Shown: in pieces, positions 25,071 through 33,908 of the stretch | How the letters are laid out: the number at the start of each line of letters is the position of its first letter | How positions within the stretch are numbered: the stretch's first letter is position 1 | From: Paenibacillus sp. S150 | GTDB lineage: Bacteria; Bacillota; Bacilli; Paenibacillales; Paenibacillaceae | Direction: 5' to 3' | DNA: 64,000 nucleotides | Assembly: GCF_019352175.1 (NCBI RefSeq) | Contig: NZ_JACBYI010000038.1 | Span: 1-64,000 of the forward strand | The notes under the pieces: generated by a model | Told to the model about the DNA's origin: nothing | The model's input: the letters and a program-made list of their open reading frames with translations, nothing else | Databases searched by the model: none | Position numbers and translations under genes: made by a program

Positions 25071-26339
25071 ATGTTATTAATTTTTATGATAGTCTTATAT
25101 GGTTTAGTATACATTGAATATAGAATATATAAAACCTTCATAACACCGTTTTGTGTAATTGGTGGTGTCTATTTAGCTTTTGTACCCATTAATAATTTGA
25201 TTGGAATTAGATTTGGAAATCACCTCATCAGTAATCGTACAATTATATTATTTCTTATTTACTTGACAATTCTATTTTTTTCTGGATTTCTGTTTAGAAC
25301 TATTCAGAGGATATTCCATAGAAAAGAACAAGAAAGAATTAAAGACTTAAATGAAATATATTCAGAAAAAATTTTAGGGAAAGAGAATCTAATTTTCATC
25401 ATTTTTATTTTTGGGGTTCTATCATATGCTGTCTCTTTGTTTCAAGTTATTTCTGTTTACGGAATAAATGATACAAAAGCACACTCTTTTGGTATTTTTG
25501 CACACATTGGGTTCTTAGCAAAAGCGATGATTCCTTTCATATTCTTCTTCTATACCAAAACAAAAAAAAAGAAATATTTAGTGAGTATAATTATATTTTT
25601 TTGTATACTTATAATTTTTCAAGGGAAATATAATATACTTATTACTTTGTTAAGTTTTATAATGTTTTCTCTAATGTTAAAGATTAAGATAAATTATTTA
25701 AAGATTATTTATCTTATAATTGGATTGTTTTTTTTGGCAATATTTGCGTTCATTCTTATCTACGCAGTCATACCTAATATGATTATAGGGAATTATAACT
25801 TTTCAGCAATGGAATCAAGTATTCAATTTTCAATACGACATTTCTTTCATTATCTTTTTTCTCCTTTTATAACTGCAAATACTTTTTTTTTCAATCCTAC
25901 CATTGGTGGTATGCAACAGGGAATAAAAGCTATTCTTAACCCATTTGACACTTTGTATCAGCAATTAAGTGGTAATAAGGACTTTTTTGCACCAATTATT
26001 GCTCTATGGCCAGAGGTTGCAGTAGATGGAGCAACAGCTAATATAGGAGGAATCTTTTCTGAAGCTGTTTTAAATATTGGCTATTTATTAGCAGGTATAT
26101 ATATATACTTATTAGGGATATTTATTTATTTTTCATATTTCATTTTTTATAATTATAGAAAAAATGTCGCTAGTACTGCATATTTGTTATCACTTATAAG
26201 CTTTTCGTTTTTTAGTAATTTCTTCTCGTTGTTCTCCATATTTGAAGTATATATATATATACTAATGATTGAGTTCTTTGTTTTGGACCGTGATTTAATA
26301 CAATTTAAATTCAAGTTTAAGAAATATAGATCTCACTGA
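25071..26339 (+). CDS. wzy: Polysaccharide polymerase, Wzy type (O-antigen polymerase-like)
   Basis: A 422-residue membrane protein with about ten to twelve hydrophobic helices and a large central loop (about residues 235-320, ending near VAVDGATANIGGIFSEAV), the topology of Wzy polymerases. It has no recognisable soluble domain. Wzy proteins share little sequence, so the call rests on topology, on the motif GGIFSEAVLNIGY near the loop end, and on the location beside Wzx and glycosyltransferases. GAAAGG precedes the ATG by about 9 bases. Very AT-rich. Confidence 0.78.
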   Translation: MLLIFMIVLYGLVYIEYRIYKTFITPFCVIGGVYLAFVPINNLIGIRFGNHLISNRTIILFLIYLTILFFSGFLFRTIQRIFHRKEQERIKDLNEIYSEKILGKENLIFIIFIFGVLSYAVSLFQVISVYGINDTKAHSFGIFAHIGFLAKAMIPFIFFFYTKTKKKKYLVSIIIFFCILIIFQGKYNILITLLSFIMFSLMLKIKINYLKIIYLIIGLFFLAIFAFILIYAVIPNMIIGNYNFSAMESSIQFSIRHFFHYLFSPFITANTFFFNPTIGGMQQGIKAILNPFDTLYQQLSGNKDFFAPIIALWPEVAVDGATANIGGIFSEAVLNIGYLLAGIYIYLLGIFIYFSYFIFYNYRKNVASTAYLLSLISFSFFSNFFSLFSIFEVYIYILMIEFFVLDRDLIQFKFKFKKYRSH

Positions 26340-26447
26340 GGAAATTAGATTAATCTACAATAGAAAACAGATTAATTATAATTTTTTTCCTAGAAATTAA
26401 TTAAATTAATTCTATTGTTTTGCTTATATAAGAAAAAGGTGAATTTG

Positions 26448-27884
26448 ATGTTAAAGTTATTGAAGAAAATCAAGCATTTTATCTATGTATTTGGTGCGAA
26501 TTTTTTTTCTATGATAAGTGGCATATTGATGAGTATAATACTTCCTTATCAACTAGGCGTAACTCAATACGGATACTGGAGCCTTTTTTTGTTGTATTTT
26601 GGTTACAGTGGATTCATGCATTTTGGTTTTAATGATGGTGTTTACTTGATGTATGGTGGGAAAAGATATGAAAATCTTGATTTGAAGAGGTTTCGCGGAT
26701 ATTTCATCTTTCTTGTTCTTTTACAATTTGTAATTGGAACAATATATGCGTGTGTTTTATTTAACCTAAAGGAAGAATATATGTTTGTCCTGGGGTTTGC
26801 AACCATAAATATGATTGTATCGAATTTGAATTTGTTTTTTCTGTATATTAATCAAATAACTCAAAAATATAAAAATTATGCATTGAGTATATTCATTGAA
26901 AAATTCGGAATTATTGTGTTTTTGTTGTTAATGCTTCTATGGAAAAGTGAATCCTATAAATTGTTTGTCATTTATTTCACTGTTACTAAAGTTGTAGTCC
27001 TTTCTTATTATTTATTTACAAATAAAAATATAATATTAGGGAAGTATCCATCGTTAAAAAACTTGCAAAATGATGCGATACTTGTTTATAAAGCTGGATT
27101 TAGCTTATTTATCGCGAATTCGGTCGCTGTATTAATAGCAAGTTCTGGACGTTTTATTTTCACTTATTTTTCTAGTGTGAAAGAATTAGGTCTGTATTCT
27201 TTTGCTATAAACATTCTTTCTTTTGTGCAGATCTTTAACACTTCATTGTCTACAATTTTATATCCGATGATTTGTAATTTTGAAAAATTTAAATTAAAGA
27301 TATACTTTGAAAAACTTTCTAGATTAATAACATACTCTTCATTTTTGTTCTTAATGTTTTACTTTCCAGCAACTTGGATAATTGAGATATTCTTCAATGA
27401 CTATATAGAAGTTTTGAAGTTCCTTCAATACCTGTTCCCTTTCTTCATTTATCAGATGCATATAACAATTGTATTACATCCATTAATTAAAGCTGTCCGA
27501 AAAGAAAAAGTACTGTTTTGGTTAAATATAATAGGTGTAACCTCTACAATATTATTAAGTTTTATTTTTCTTTATATTGATAATTCACTACAAAGTATAG
27601 CGATTGCCACAACAATTAGCTACGCAATTTGGAATATTGCTACTGATCTATGGTTAAGAAATTACTTGAAAATGAAATATGAAGATATTTTACCAAAGGT
27701 ATGTATTACACTGATTTTCATTTTCTTGGTCAATTTTATAGAAAGTCATATGATTGCATTTATTTTATATGTTCTAATAGTCAGTCTATATTTTCTCTAT
27801 CGAAAAAGTGAATTGTTAAATTCTTTTTTGCAAATTTATAAATTTGTTACAAATAAAGAAGAGAGGATTGAGGAGGAATTATGA
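26448..27884 (+). CDS. wzx: Repeat-unit flippase, Wzx type (polysaccharide biosynthesis/MATE-like)
   Basis: A 478-residue integral membrane protein with about twelve to fourteen helices. The N-terminal segment YVFGANFFSMISGILMSIIL followed by QLGVTQYGYWSLF is typical of RfbX/Wzx flippases, which turn lipid-linked repeat units to the outer face of the membrane. The ATG at 26448 is chosen because AAAGGTG stands about 6 bases upstream. It overlaps the next glycosyltransferase gene by ATGA. Confidence 0.88.
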   Translation: MLKLLKKIKHFIYVFGANFFSMISGILMSIILPYQLGVTQYGYWSLFLLYFGYSGFMHFGFNDGVYLMYGGKRYENLDLKRFRGYFIFLVLLQFVIGTIYACVLFNLKEEYMFVLGFATINMIVSNLNLFFLYINQITQKYKNYALSIFIEKFGIIVFLLLMLLWKSESYKLFVIYFTVTKVVVLSYYLFTNKNIILGKYPSLKNLQNDAILVYKAGFSLFIANSVAVLIASSGRFIFTYFSSVKELGLYSFAINILSFVQIFNTSLSTILYPMICNFEKFKLKIYFEKLSRLITYSSFLFLMFYFPATWIIEIFFNDYIEVLKFLQYLFPFFIYQMHITIVLHPLIKAVRKEKVLFWLNIIGVTSTILLSFIFLYIDNSLQSIAIATTISYAIWNIATDLWLRNYLKMKYEDILPKVCITLIFIFLVNFIESHMIAFILYVLIVSLYFLYRKSELLNSFLQIYKFVTNKEERIEEEL

Positions 27885-28879
27885 AGTTAGCTGTGGTTAT
27901 ATTGAATTGGAATGGCTGGAAGGATACTCTTGAATGTGTAAAATCGCTTTTGGAAACTAATTCTTTTCAAAAAAATATATTTATTTTAGATAATGGATCT
28001 TCAGATGATTCCAAAATGAAGATAAGAGAATTTATGAGCGAACAGAATTTAAGTACGTACTATTTCAATAATGAAAACTTTAATGTGAATGAAATGGATA
28101 TCACCAATGATAAACCTAAAATAATGCTTATTGAAAGTGATGTTAATTTTGGATTTGCTATAGGAAATAACTTTGTTGTTAACAAAATAAAAAAAGATTT
28201 TGAATATATTCTTTTATTGAATAATGATACTGTAGTTACAGAAAATGCTATAGATAATATGTTGGATTTCATGGATGAAAACATTAATATAAGCGCTGTT
28301 ACATGTGATATTCGATTTTATGACGATCGTGAAAAATTATGGAATGCAGGTGGAAGACTAAAATGGTACGGAGATAGAAAGTATTATACACAAAAAGCAA
28401 TAGATCGCAGGATAAAAAATAAGGAAAAATATATTGATGCTACCTTTATAACTGGATGTGCCCTCCTTATAAGAGTGAATTTGATAAGTGTTTCGAATAT
28501 TTTTACGGAAAGATTTTTTTTCGGTGAAGAGGATTTTAATTTTTGTAGAAGAATGAAACGAGATAAGCGAAAAATTGGTGTTGTTCTAGATTCAGTAATT
28601 TATCATAAAGTGAGTAGTTCAATTAATAAAATGTCTACAAATAAACATAAATTTATTATTCATTTCTCGAATCGAATTGTTGATAATAGAGAGTTTTATA
28701 CAAAGAAATATTGGTTAATGTGGAGATTATTTTATTTAGCTTTAATATTTGTGAAGCTAGTTACTTCAAGATTTAGCTTCTCTGAGTCTAAAAAAATTAT
28801 AGGTCAAATACAAAAATACTCTTTGTATGAGTCTATTGGTGCAAATGTATTTAAAGAGATTCGTGAAGCAAACATTTAA
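27881..28879 (+). CDS. Glycosyltransferase family 2, rhamnosyltransferase-like (first of a pair)
   Basis: A 332-residue GT2 enzyme. Motifs: AVVILNWNGWKDTLECVKSL, FILDNGSSDDS, ILLLNNDTVV (metal-binding region), AGGRLKWYG and the acceptor-side FITGCALLIR with FFGEEDFNFCRRMK. These resemble WbbL-like rhamnosyltransferases, but the donor is not proven. The gene is coupled to wzx by a four-base overlap. It is a clear paralogue of the next gene, so an older duplication within the cassette is likely. Confidence 0.87.
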   Translation: MKLAVVILNWNGWKDTLECVKSLLETNSFQKNIFILDNGSSDDSKMKIREFMSEQNLSTYYFNNENFNVNEMDITNDKPKIMLIESDVNFGFAIGNNFVVNKIKKDFEYILLLNNDTVVTENAIDNMLDFMDENINISAVTCDIRFYDDREKLWNAGGRLKWYGDRKYYTQKAIDRRIKNKEKYIDATFITGCALLIRVNLISVSNIFTERFFFGEEDFNFCRRMKRDKRKIGVVLDSVIYHKVSSSINKMSTNKHKFIIHFSNRIVDNREFYTKKYWLMWRLFYLALIFVKLVTSRFSFSESKKIIGQIQKYSLYESIGANVFKEIREANI

Positions 28880-28904
28880 GTTGTATTCCAAGGAGTGAAA
28901 GGTA

Positions 28905-29933
28905 GTGTCGGATAGAATTGCAATTATTATACTTAATTATAAGAATTATTATGATACGATAGAATGCTTGAAATCTATATATGTTAATTCTATTCCTAAT
29001 AGTTCCGTTTTTTTGTTGGATAATGGTTCACCAAATGAATCTAGTAGTGAGATTAGAAAATGGCTTGATAAATCAACTTCTATAATTCCTTCTCAACTAA
29101 AAATTTCCGGAAATATGTTTGAGGAAATGATTGATTTTCATGAATATACAAATATGGGGCTAATTTTCATTGAGAAAACTGATAATATTGGTTTTGCGAA
29201 GGGCAATAATTATATCATCAAAAAGCTAGTTGATGAATTTGATTACTTCCTATTATTTAATAATGATGCTATTTGTGTTAATAATGCAATTGAAATAATG
29301 AGAGGGCGATTAGAAGTTGAGCCTACAATTGGGGCTGCAACATGTCGGATAAATCATTATTCGACTCCTGAAAAACTGCAACAGATAGGTGGAAGATTAA
29401 CATGGTATGGGCATTTTAGGAGATACAATGAAAGTGACATTGAGAAGGCTGAGAAGTTGACTGATAACACAATTAAGGTAACTTTTGCTTCAGGATGTGT
29501 ATTAATGCTTAGAAGTGATTTGTTAAAGAGCCACGGCCTGTTATCTGAGAGGATTTTTTTTGGAGAAGAAGATGTAGAACTTAGTATAAGATACAAAAGA
29601 AACAATATAAAAATTGCATCAGTTATTGATGCAATCGTGTTGCACAAAGGTGGGCAGTCTCAAAAAACTTTGTCTGAAAATTACGTTGATGTAGCATATA
29701 CTTCCTCGATGGTGGGGAGAGCGATTATGCTGAAATTTGTTTATAACCCCTTGAGATGGAATATATGGTTTTTTTCTTTCAAGCTTCTCATGTCAGCAAA
29801 TATAATTTTTCGACGTAGATTAGGAATAAAGAGGAACTTTAAAATAATGAAAGTAATAAATAAGTATGTCTACAAAAGAGGAAATATGGATAAAGCGACA
29901 TATCTGGATATTGTATCAGAATTCAAAGTTTAA
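28905..29933 (+). CDS. Glycosyltransferase family 2, paralogue of the preceding gene
   Basis: A 342-residue GT2 enzyme with the same order of motifs as its neighbour: AIIILNYKNYYDTIECLKS, FLLDNGSPNESS, FLLFNNDAI, IGGRLTWYGHF, FASGCVLMLR and FFGEEDVELSIRYKR. It probably adds a related sugar in the same repeat unit. The start is GTG with AAGGAG about 12 bases and AAGG 4 bases upstream, so the exact start is a little uncertain. The low G+C cassette ends within or just after this gene. Confidence 0.86.
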   Translation: MSDRIAIIILNYKNYYDTIECLKSIYVNSIPNSSVFLLDNGSPNESSSEIRKWLDKSTSIIPSQLKISGNMFEEMIDFHEYTNMGLIFIEKTDNIGFAKGNNYIIKKLVDEFDYFLLFNNDAICVNNAIEIMRGRLEVEPTIGAATCRINHYSTPEKLQQIGGRLTWYGHFRRYNESDIEKAEKLTDNTIKVTFASGCVLMLRSDLLKSHGLLSERIFFGEEDVELSIRYKRNNIKIASVIDAIVLHKGGQSQKTLSENYVDVAYTSSMVGRAIMLKFVYNPLRWNIWFFSFKLLMSANIIFRRRLGIKRNFKIMKVINKYVYKRGNMDKATYLDIVSEFKV

Positions 29934-29970
29934 ATATGTAAGAAATATATTAATCAGGAGATGGTACTAC

Positions 29971-30849
29971 TTGAAAGGCATTATCCTAGCCGGAGGCAGC
30001 GGAACGCGCCTCTACCCATTAACCATGGTGACCAGTAAACAACTGTTACCCGTGTATGACAAGCCCATGATCTACTATCCCTTATCCACTTTAATGCTGG
30101 CTGGAATTAATGACATCTTAATTATTTCCACACCGGAGGATACGCCAAGGTTCGAAAGCCTGTTAGGGGACGGATCTCAGTTCGGCATTTCCTTACAATA
30201 CATCGTGCAGCCCAGTCCTGACGGATTAGCCCAGGCTTTTATTTTGGGAGAGTCGTTCATTGGCGATGATTCTGTGGCTATGATTCTTGGCGATAACATT
30301 TACTATGGGAATGGTATCCGGAAAATGTTGAAGCGTGCTTCGGATAAAGAGCAGGGTGCGACTGTGTTTGGTTATCATGTGCAAGATCCGGAGCGTTTTG
30401 GTGTGGTAGAGTTTAATGATGAGGGTAAAGTGCTCAGCGTGGAGGAAAAACCTGCACAGCCTAAATCCAATTATGCTGTCACTGGATTATATTTCTATGA
30501 CAATCGGGTTGTAGAGATGGCCAAGAATGTGCAGCCTTCTTCACGGGGCGAGCTTGAAATCACTTCAATTAATGAGGCCTATCTTAAGCTGGGGGAGCTG
30601 GACGTTGAACTGCTGGGGCGGGGATTCACCTGGTTAGATACGGGAACTCATCAGAGTCTTGTCGATGCGACTAATTTTGTCCGAACGATTGAAGACCATC
30701 AGGGGATTAAGATCGCTGCGCTTGAGGAAATAGCCTATATTAATGGCTGGATTACCAAAGAACACTTGTTGAACTGCGGGCAGAAGCTTGGCAAAACAGG
30801 GTATGGACAATATTTGATAAAGGTAGCTACCGGGAAGATTCAATATTAA
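29971..30849 (+). CDS. rmlA: Glucose-1-phosphate thymidylyltransferase
   Basis: A 292-residue RmlA/RfbA enzyme making dTDP-glucose from dTTP and glucose-1-phosphate. Motifs: ILAGGSGTRLYPLT, VYDKPMIYYPLSTLM, ILGDNIYYG, EEKPAQPKSNYAVTG, RGELEITSIN and WLDTGTHQSL. The start is TTG at 29971 with CAGGAGA about 9 bases upstream; the protein then begins exactly at the family N-terminus, while earlier in-frame starts would overlap the previous gene. Base composition returns to that of the host here. Confidence 0.94.
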   Translation: MKGIILAGGSGTRLYPLTMVTSKQLLPVYDKPMIYYPLSTLMLAGINDILIISTPEDTPRFESLLGDGSQFGISLQYIVQPSPDGLAQAFILGESFIGDDSVAMILGDNIYYGNGIRKMLKRASDKEQGATVFGYHVQDPERFGVVEFNDEGKVLSVEEKPAQPKSNYAVTGLYFYDNRVVEMAKNVQPSSRGELEITSINEAYLKLGELDVELLGRGFTWLDTGTHQSLVDATNFVRTIEDHQGIKIAALEEIAYINGWITKEHLLNCGQKLGKTGYGQYLIKVATGKIQY

Positions 30850-30937
30850 GCAGTTAAGGTGCGGAAGACAAGAAATTAGGGAAACGGCGCTGTCTGGCGT
30901 AGGCGGTATTCCAATAGATGAATTTGAGGTGCAGGGA

Positions 30938-31933
30938 ATGGGCAAGAAAAAATTGCTGATTACTGGCGGTGCCGGTTTTATCGGGGGCAACTTTGTCCAA
31001 TATATGATAGATAAATACACGGATTACGATGTTGTTAACCTGGATTTGTTGACCTATGCCGGTGATTTGACGAAGCACACAGCAATTGAGAACAAAGAGA
31101 ACTACCGGTTTGTACAAGCAGATATTGCTGACCGTGAGGCGGTTATGAGTCTTTTTGAGGAAGAGAAATTTGATTTTGCGGTGCATTTTGCCGCAGAAAG
31201 CCATGTGGACCGTTCGATTGCAGAGCCTGCCGTATTCGTTCGGACGAATGTGATGGGGACACAAGTGCTGCTGGATGCTTCCAGAAAGATAGGGCTAACG
31301 AAATTCGTTCATGTCTCTACGGACGAGGTGTACGGGGAGCTTGATTTTGACCCAACTGTATTCTTTACGGAGGAAACTCCCTTGCAGCCCAACAGCCCGT
31401 ACAGTGCGAGTAAAGCTGCTTCGGATTTGCTGGTTCGGGCGTATTATGAAACGTATGGTTTACCGGTGAATATTACCCGATGCTCTAACAATTACGGTCC
31501 TTACCATTTCCCGGAGAAGCTGATTCCGCTGACCCTCTCTAAAGTTATAAATGAACAGAAGGTTCCGGTCTACGGCGATGGCAAAAACATCCGGGATTGG
31601 CTGCATGTCCGGGATCACTGTGCTGCCATTGACCTTGTGCTGCACGAAGGTATAAGCGGTGAAGTGTATAACGTAGGCGGCCATAATGAACGTACGAATC
31701 TGGAAGTGGTGAAGACCATCATCCAGGCGCTGGGGAAATCTGAGGATTTGATTGAATTTGTTGCGGACCGTCTCGGTCATGATAAACGTTACGCTATCGA
31801 TCCTACGAAGCTGGAGACCTTGGGCTGGAAGCCAGCCTACACCTTTGAGACAGGGATCGCCCAAACCATACAGTGGTATACCGATAATGCGCAATGGTGG
31901 GGACACATTCTTAGCAGCGAGTACCGGAAGTAG
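30938..31933 (+). CDS. rmlB: dTDP-glucose 4,6-dehydratase
   Basis: A 331-residue extended SDR enzyme giving dTDP-4-keto-6-deoxyglucose. It shows ITGGAGFIGGNFVQ, the family-specific FAAESHVDRSI, the catalytic STDEVYGEL and YSASKAASD (YxxxK), and RCSNNYGPYHFPEKLIPL. The ATG at 30938 has GAGGTG 6 bases upstream. No rmlC or rmlD lies in the window, so the final sugar is open: rhamnose if those genes are elsewhere, or another 6-deoxyhexose. Confidence 0.94.
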   Translation: MGKKKLLITGGAGFIGGNFVQYMIDKYTDYDVVNLDLLTYAGDLTKHTAIENKENYRFVQADIADREAVMSLFEEEKFDFAVHFAAESHVDRSIAEPAVFVRTNVMGTQVLLDASRKIGLTKFVHVSTDEVYGELDFDPTVFFTEETPLQPNSPYSASKAASDLLVRAYYETYGLPVNITRCSNNYGPYHFPEKLIPLTLSKVINEQKVPVYGDGKNIRDWLHVRDHCAAIDLVLHEGISGEVYNVGGHNERTNLEVVKTIIQALGKSEDLIEFVADRLGHDKRYAIDPTKLETLGWKPAYTFETGIAQTIQWYTDNAQWWGHILSSEYRK

Positions 31934-31936
31934 CTT

Positions 31937-32593
31937 ATGAGAAACTTAATCGGGAGTAAAAAAACAGGCAAGCGTAGAAAGAAAATCCTCTTTCTGTCCT
32001 TGCCTGTTCTGTTAATTGTCTTGTTCTTCTTCGGCGCAGGGCGCTTTCTTCTCTACAATCAGGTCCCGCAGCAGGCGGATGTTATTATCGTGCTCAGCGG
32101 TGGAGCGGGAAGGGTTGAGAAAGGGGCGGAGCTGTATGGCAAGGAAGGTTATGCTCCATATCTTCTCTTATCCAACGCCAAAGAATATGCAAGTACATCC
32201 GGCGATATGCTCCGGACCGCTCTTGCCCTAGGCATTCCTCCAGATGCTATTCTGACTGAAAATGCAGCCTTAAGCACCTACCAGAACGCCGAGTTGACTC
32301 TTCCGGTGATGAAGCAGCATGGGTTCACATCAGCCATTGTCATTTCCTCTGACTTTCATATGCGGCGGGTAAAGTTTCTTTTCGATCATGTCTACAAGGA
32401 TTCCGGAATTGAACTGACTTATGCCGGTTCGGACTCCGGGTACAACGCCAAGCGTTGGTGGAGTGACCGCTATAGCCGGGAAACTATCTTCAACGAATAT
32501 ACGAAAATGATAGGCAACCTCTCCGGTTATAACGGACCCGAGGCTAAAAGTTCGCTGGAGCAGATCAAGCGCTGGTTCCGCTCGCAATTCTGA
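31937..32593 (+). CDS. YdcF/DUF218-type membrane-anchored protein
   Basis: A 218-residue protein with a positively charged N-terminus, one transmembrane helix (about residues 18-38) and an extracellular DUF218 domain with the typical ADVIIVLSGGAGRVEKGAEL, a central STYQNAEL segment and VISSDFHMRRVKFLFD. Relatives (SanA, ElyC, YdcF) are linked with envelope polymers, but their reaction is not settled. It begins 3 bases after rmlB and ends the polysaccharide operon, so a role in this polymer is plausible. Confidence 0.82.
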   Translation: MRNLIGSKKTGKRRKKILFLSLPVLLIVLFFFGAGRFLLYNQVPQQADVIIVLSGGAGRVEKGAELYGKEGYAPYLLLSNAKEYASTSGDMLRTALALGIPPDAILTENAALSTYQNAELTLPVMKQHGFTSAIVISSDFHMRRVKFLFDHVYKDSGIELTYAGSDSGYNAKRWWSDRYSRETIFNEYTKMIGNLSGYNGPEAKSSLEQIKRWFRSQF

Positions 32594-32620
32594 CAGTAAT
32601 CTCTCAAGCATGCATCCCCG

Positions 32621-33835
32621 TTACTTGATCAATAACGACATTCCCCCGAGGGAGTAGTATCCCTGTTCTTGTATATCCGTCAGGATGGCGTTGAGGAATT
32701 TGTTGGAGAACTTATAGTTTTTGGTATAGGACTGGATCAGCTTGACCACCATCCCGTCATTCAGCTCTTGCCGGTGTGCGGCCATTCCGGCCAGGTGCAG
32801 GCGGATGAAGGCATAATCGGCAGCGAGCTTCACGAAGAAATCGAAGAGGCCGGCGCCCGCCAGGATATCGGTCACGAAATTCTGGTATACGTGGTTAATG
32901 ATATAGTTCTCGAAAAGGTAGTCTTTTCCCCGGATGTAGGGTTCATAGATTTCTTCGCGTACACTGCGGTATGTATGCAAAGATTCACTCAGGCTGCTCC
33001 CGTTCCTCTGTATGCCTTGGAGGTATTCATTCATGCATTCGTTGTAGCGGGCATTCCATAGGAACTCACTCAGATGGGCCATTAAGGTATTGTTCAGAAC
33101 CTGGAATTGGAGCTGATCATCCGAGGCAAAGCTGTCATAGTTCCGCAGCTCCCCGTTAGTGGTTAACTCCCCTCTGAATTCCTCCATGAAGGACATAACG
33201 TGTGCATACGCACCCGAACGAAGCGGCTCCGCGGTATTGTCAAAAAGGACGCCTACCATAATTAACCGGTGCTGAAGCGGGAATTGGCGGTCTCTCAAGA
33301 TCTCAAGCGTTAACTCCCGTAAGCCCAGAATGCATTGTTTCTTCTTGCTGCCGGAGCTGCCCGGCTTGTTGATCCGAAGATTCGGTGTAGGCAGCTCAGG
33401 GATTCGGGTGAAGCTCATGGCGTCCTCCGAGAGAAGCACCAGGCGGGCGATTTCCGGACAGGACAGGAGAGCGGACACTTCGATCTCATCGCCATCATTC
33501 AGAAGCCGCGGATAGGTTGAACAGGTCTGTGACAGGTACGTCTCGCCGGCCTTGGCTTGAATCGAGCAGAGTCCGCCCTTGAGCATGGAACAGCTGCCGG
33601 TTTGCTGGTTCATTTTGAAGGAAGCATAGGACTGGCTGTGCTTTGGATTGCGGACGAGATTCTTGTTAATCTCTTCACGGAGGGTCTTGTCAGGAATCCG
33701 CTTATATTTATCATAGGTGGATTGATCTATTGTTATTTCCCACCAGGAACAGCAGGTATCTTCGCAGTCAGCCCCCGTGCATTGGAATTCACGCATATAT
33801 TTAGGAGTCAGATACTCCTTCTGCATATACTGCAT
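32621..33835 (-). CDS. fliB: Lysine N-methylase, FliB-like
   Basis: A 404-residue protein of the flagellin lysine-N-methylase family. The N-terminus has the cysteine cluster CTGADCEDTCCSWW and later CSMLKGGLCSIQ, SQTCSTYPRLL and SCPEIARL, a pattern compatible with an iron-sulphur centre as proposed for this family. FliB methylates surface-exposed lysines of flagellin in Salmonella. No flagellar gene is within the window, so the target here may be flagellin made elsewhere or another surface protein. AAGGGGG lies 8 bases before the ATG. It converges on the DUF218 gene with only 27 bases between. Confidence 0.85.
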   Translation of the reverse strand: MQYMQKEYLTPKYMREFQCTGADCEDTCCSWWEITIDQSTYDKYKRIPDKTLREEINKNLVRNPKHSQSYASFKMNQQTGSCSMLKGGLCSIQAKAGETYLSQTCSTYPRLLNDGDEIEVSALLSCPEIARLVLLSEDAMSFTRIPELPTPNLRINKPGSSGSKKKQCILGLRELTLEILRDRQFPLQHRLIMVGVLFDNTAEPLRSGAYAHVMSFMEEFRGELTTNGELRNYDSFASDDQLQFQVLNNTLMAHLSEFLWNARYNECMNEYLQGIQRNGSSLSESLHTYRSVREEIYEPYIRGKDYLFENYIINHVYQNFVTDILAGAGLFDFFVKLAADYAFIRLHLAGMAAHRQELNDGMVVKLIQSYTKNYKFSNKFLNAILTDIQEQGYYSLGGMSLLIK

Positions 33836-33908
33836 GTATACATCCCCCTTGTGCCGCTGTTATAAGTAAGTGCATCTCTTACTATATCGGGAAGCAGGAG
33901 GTGAATCT

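Noticed and set aside
32594..32620. Terminator between the convergent DUF218 and fliB genes
   Set aside because: No stem followed by a T-run on either strand could be found in the 27-base gap.
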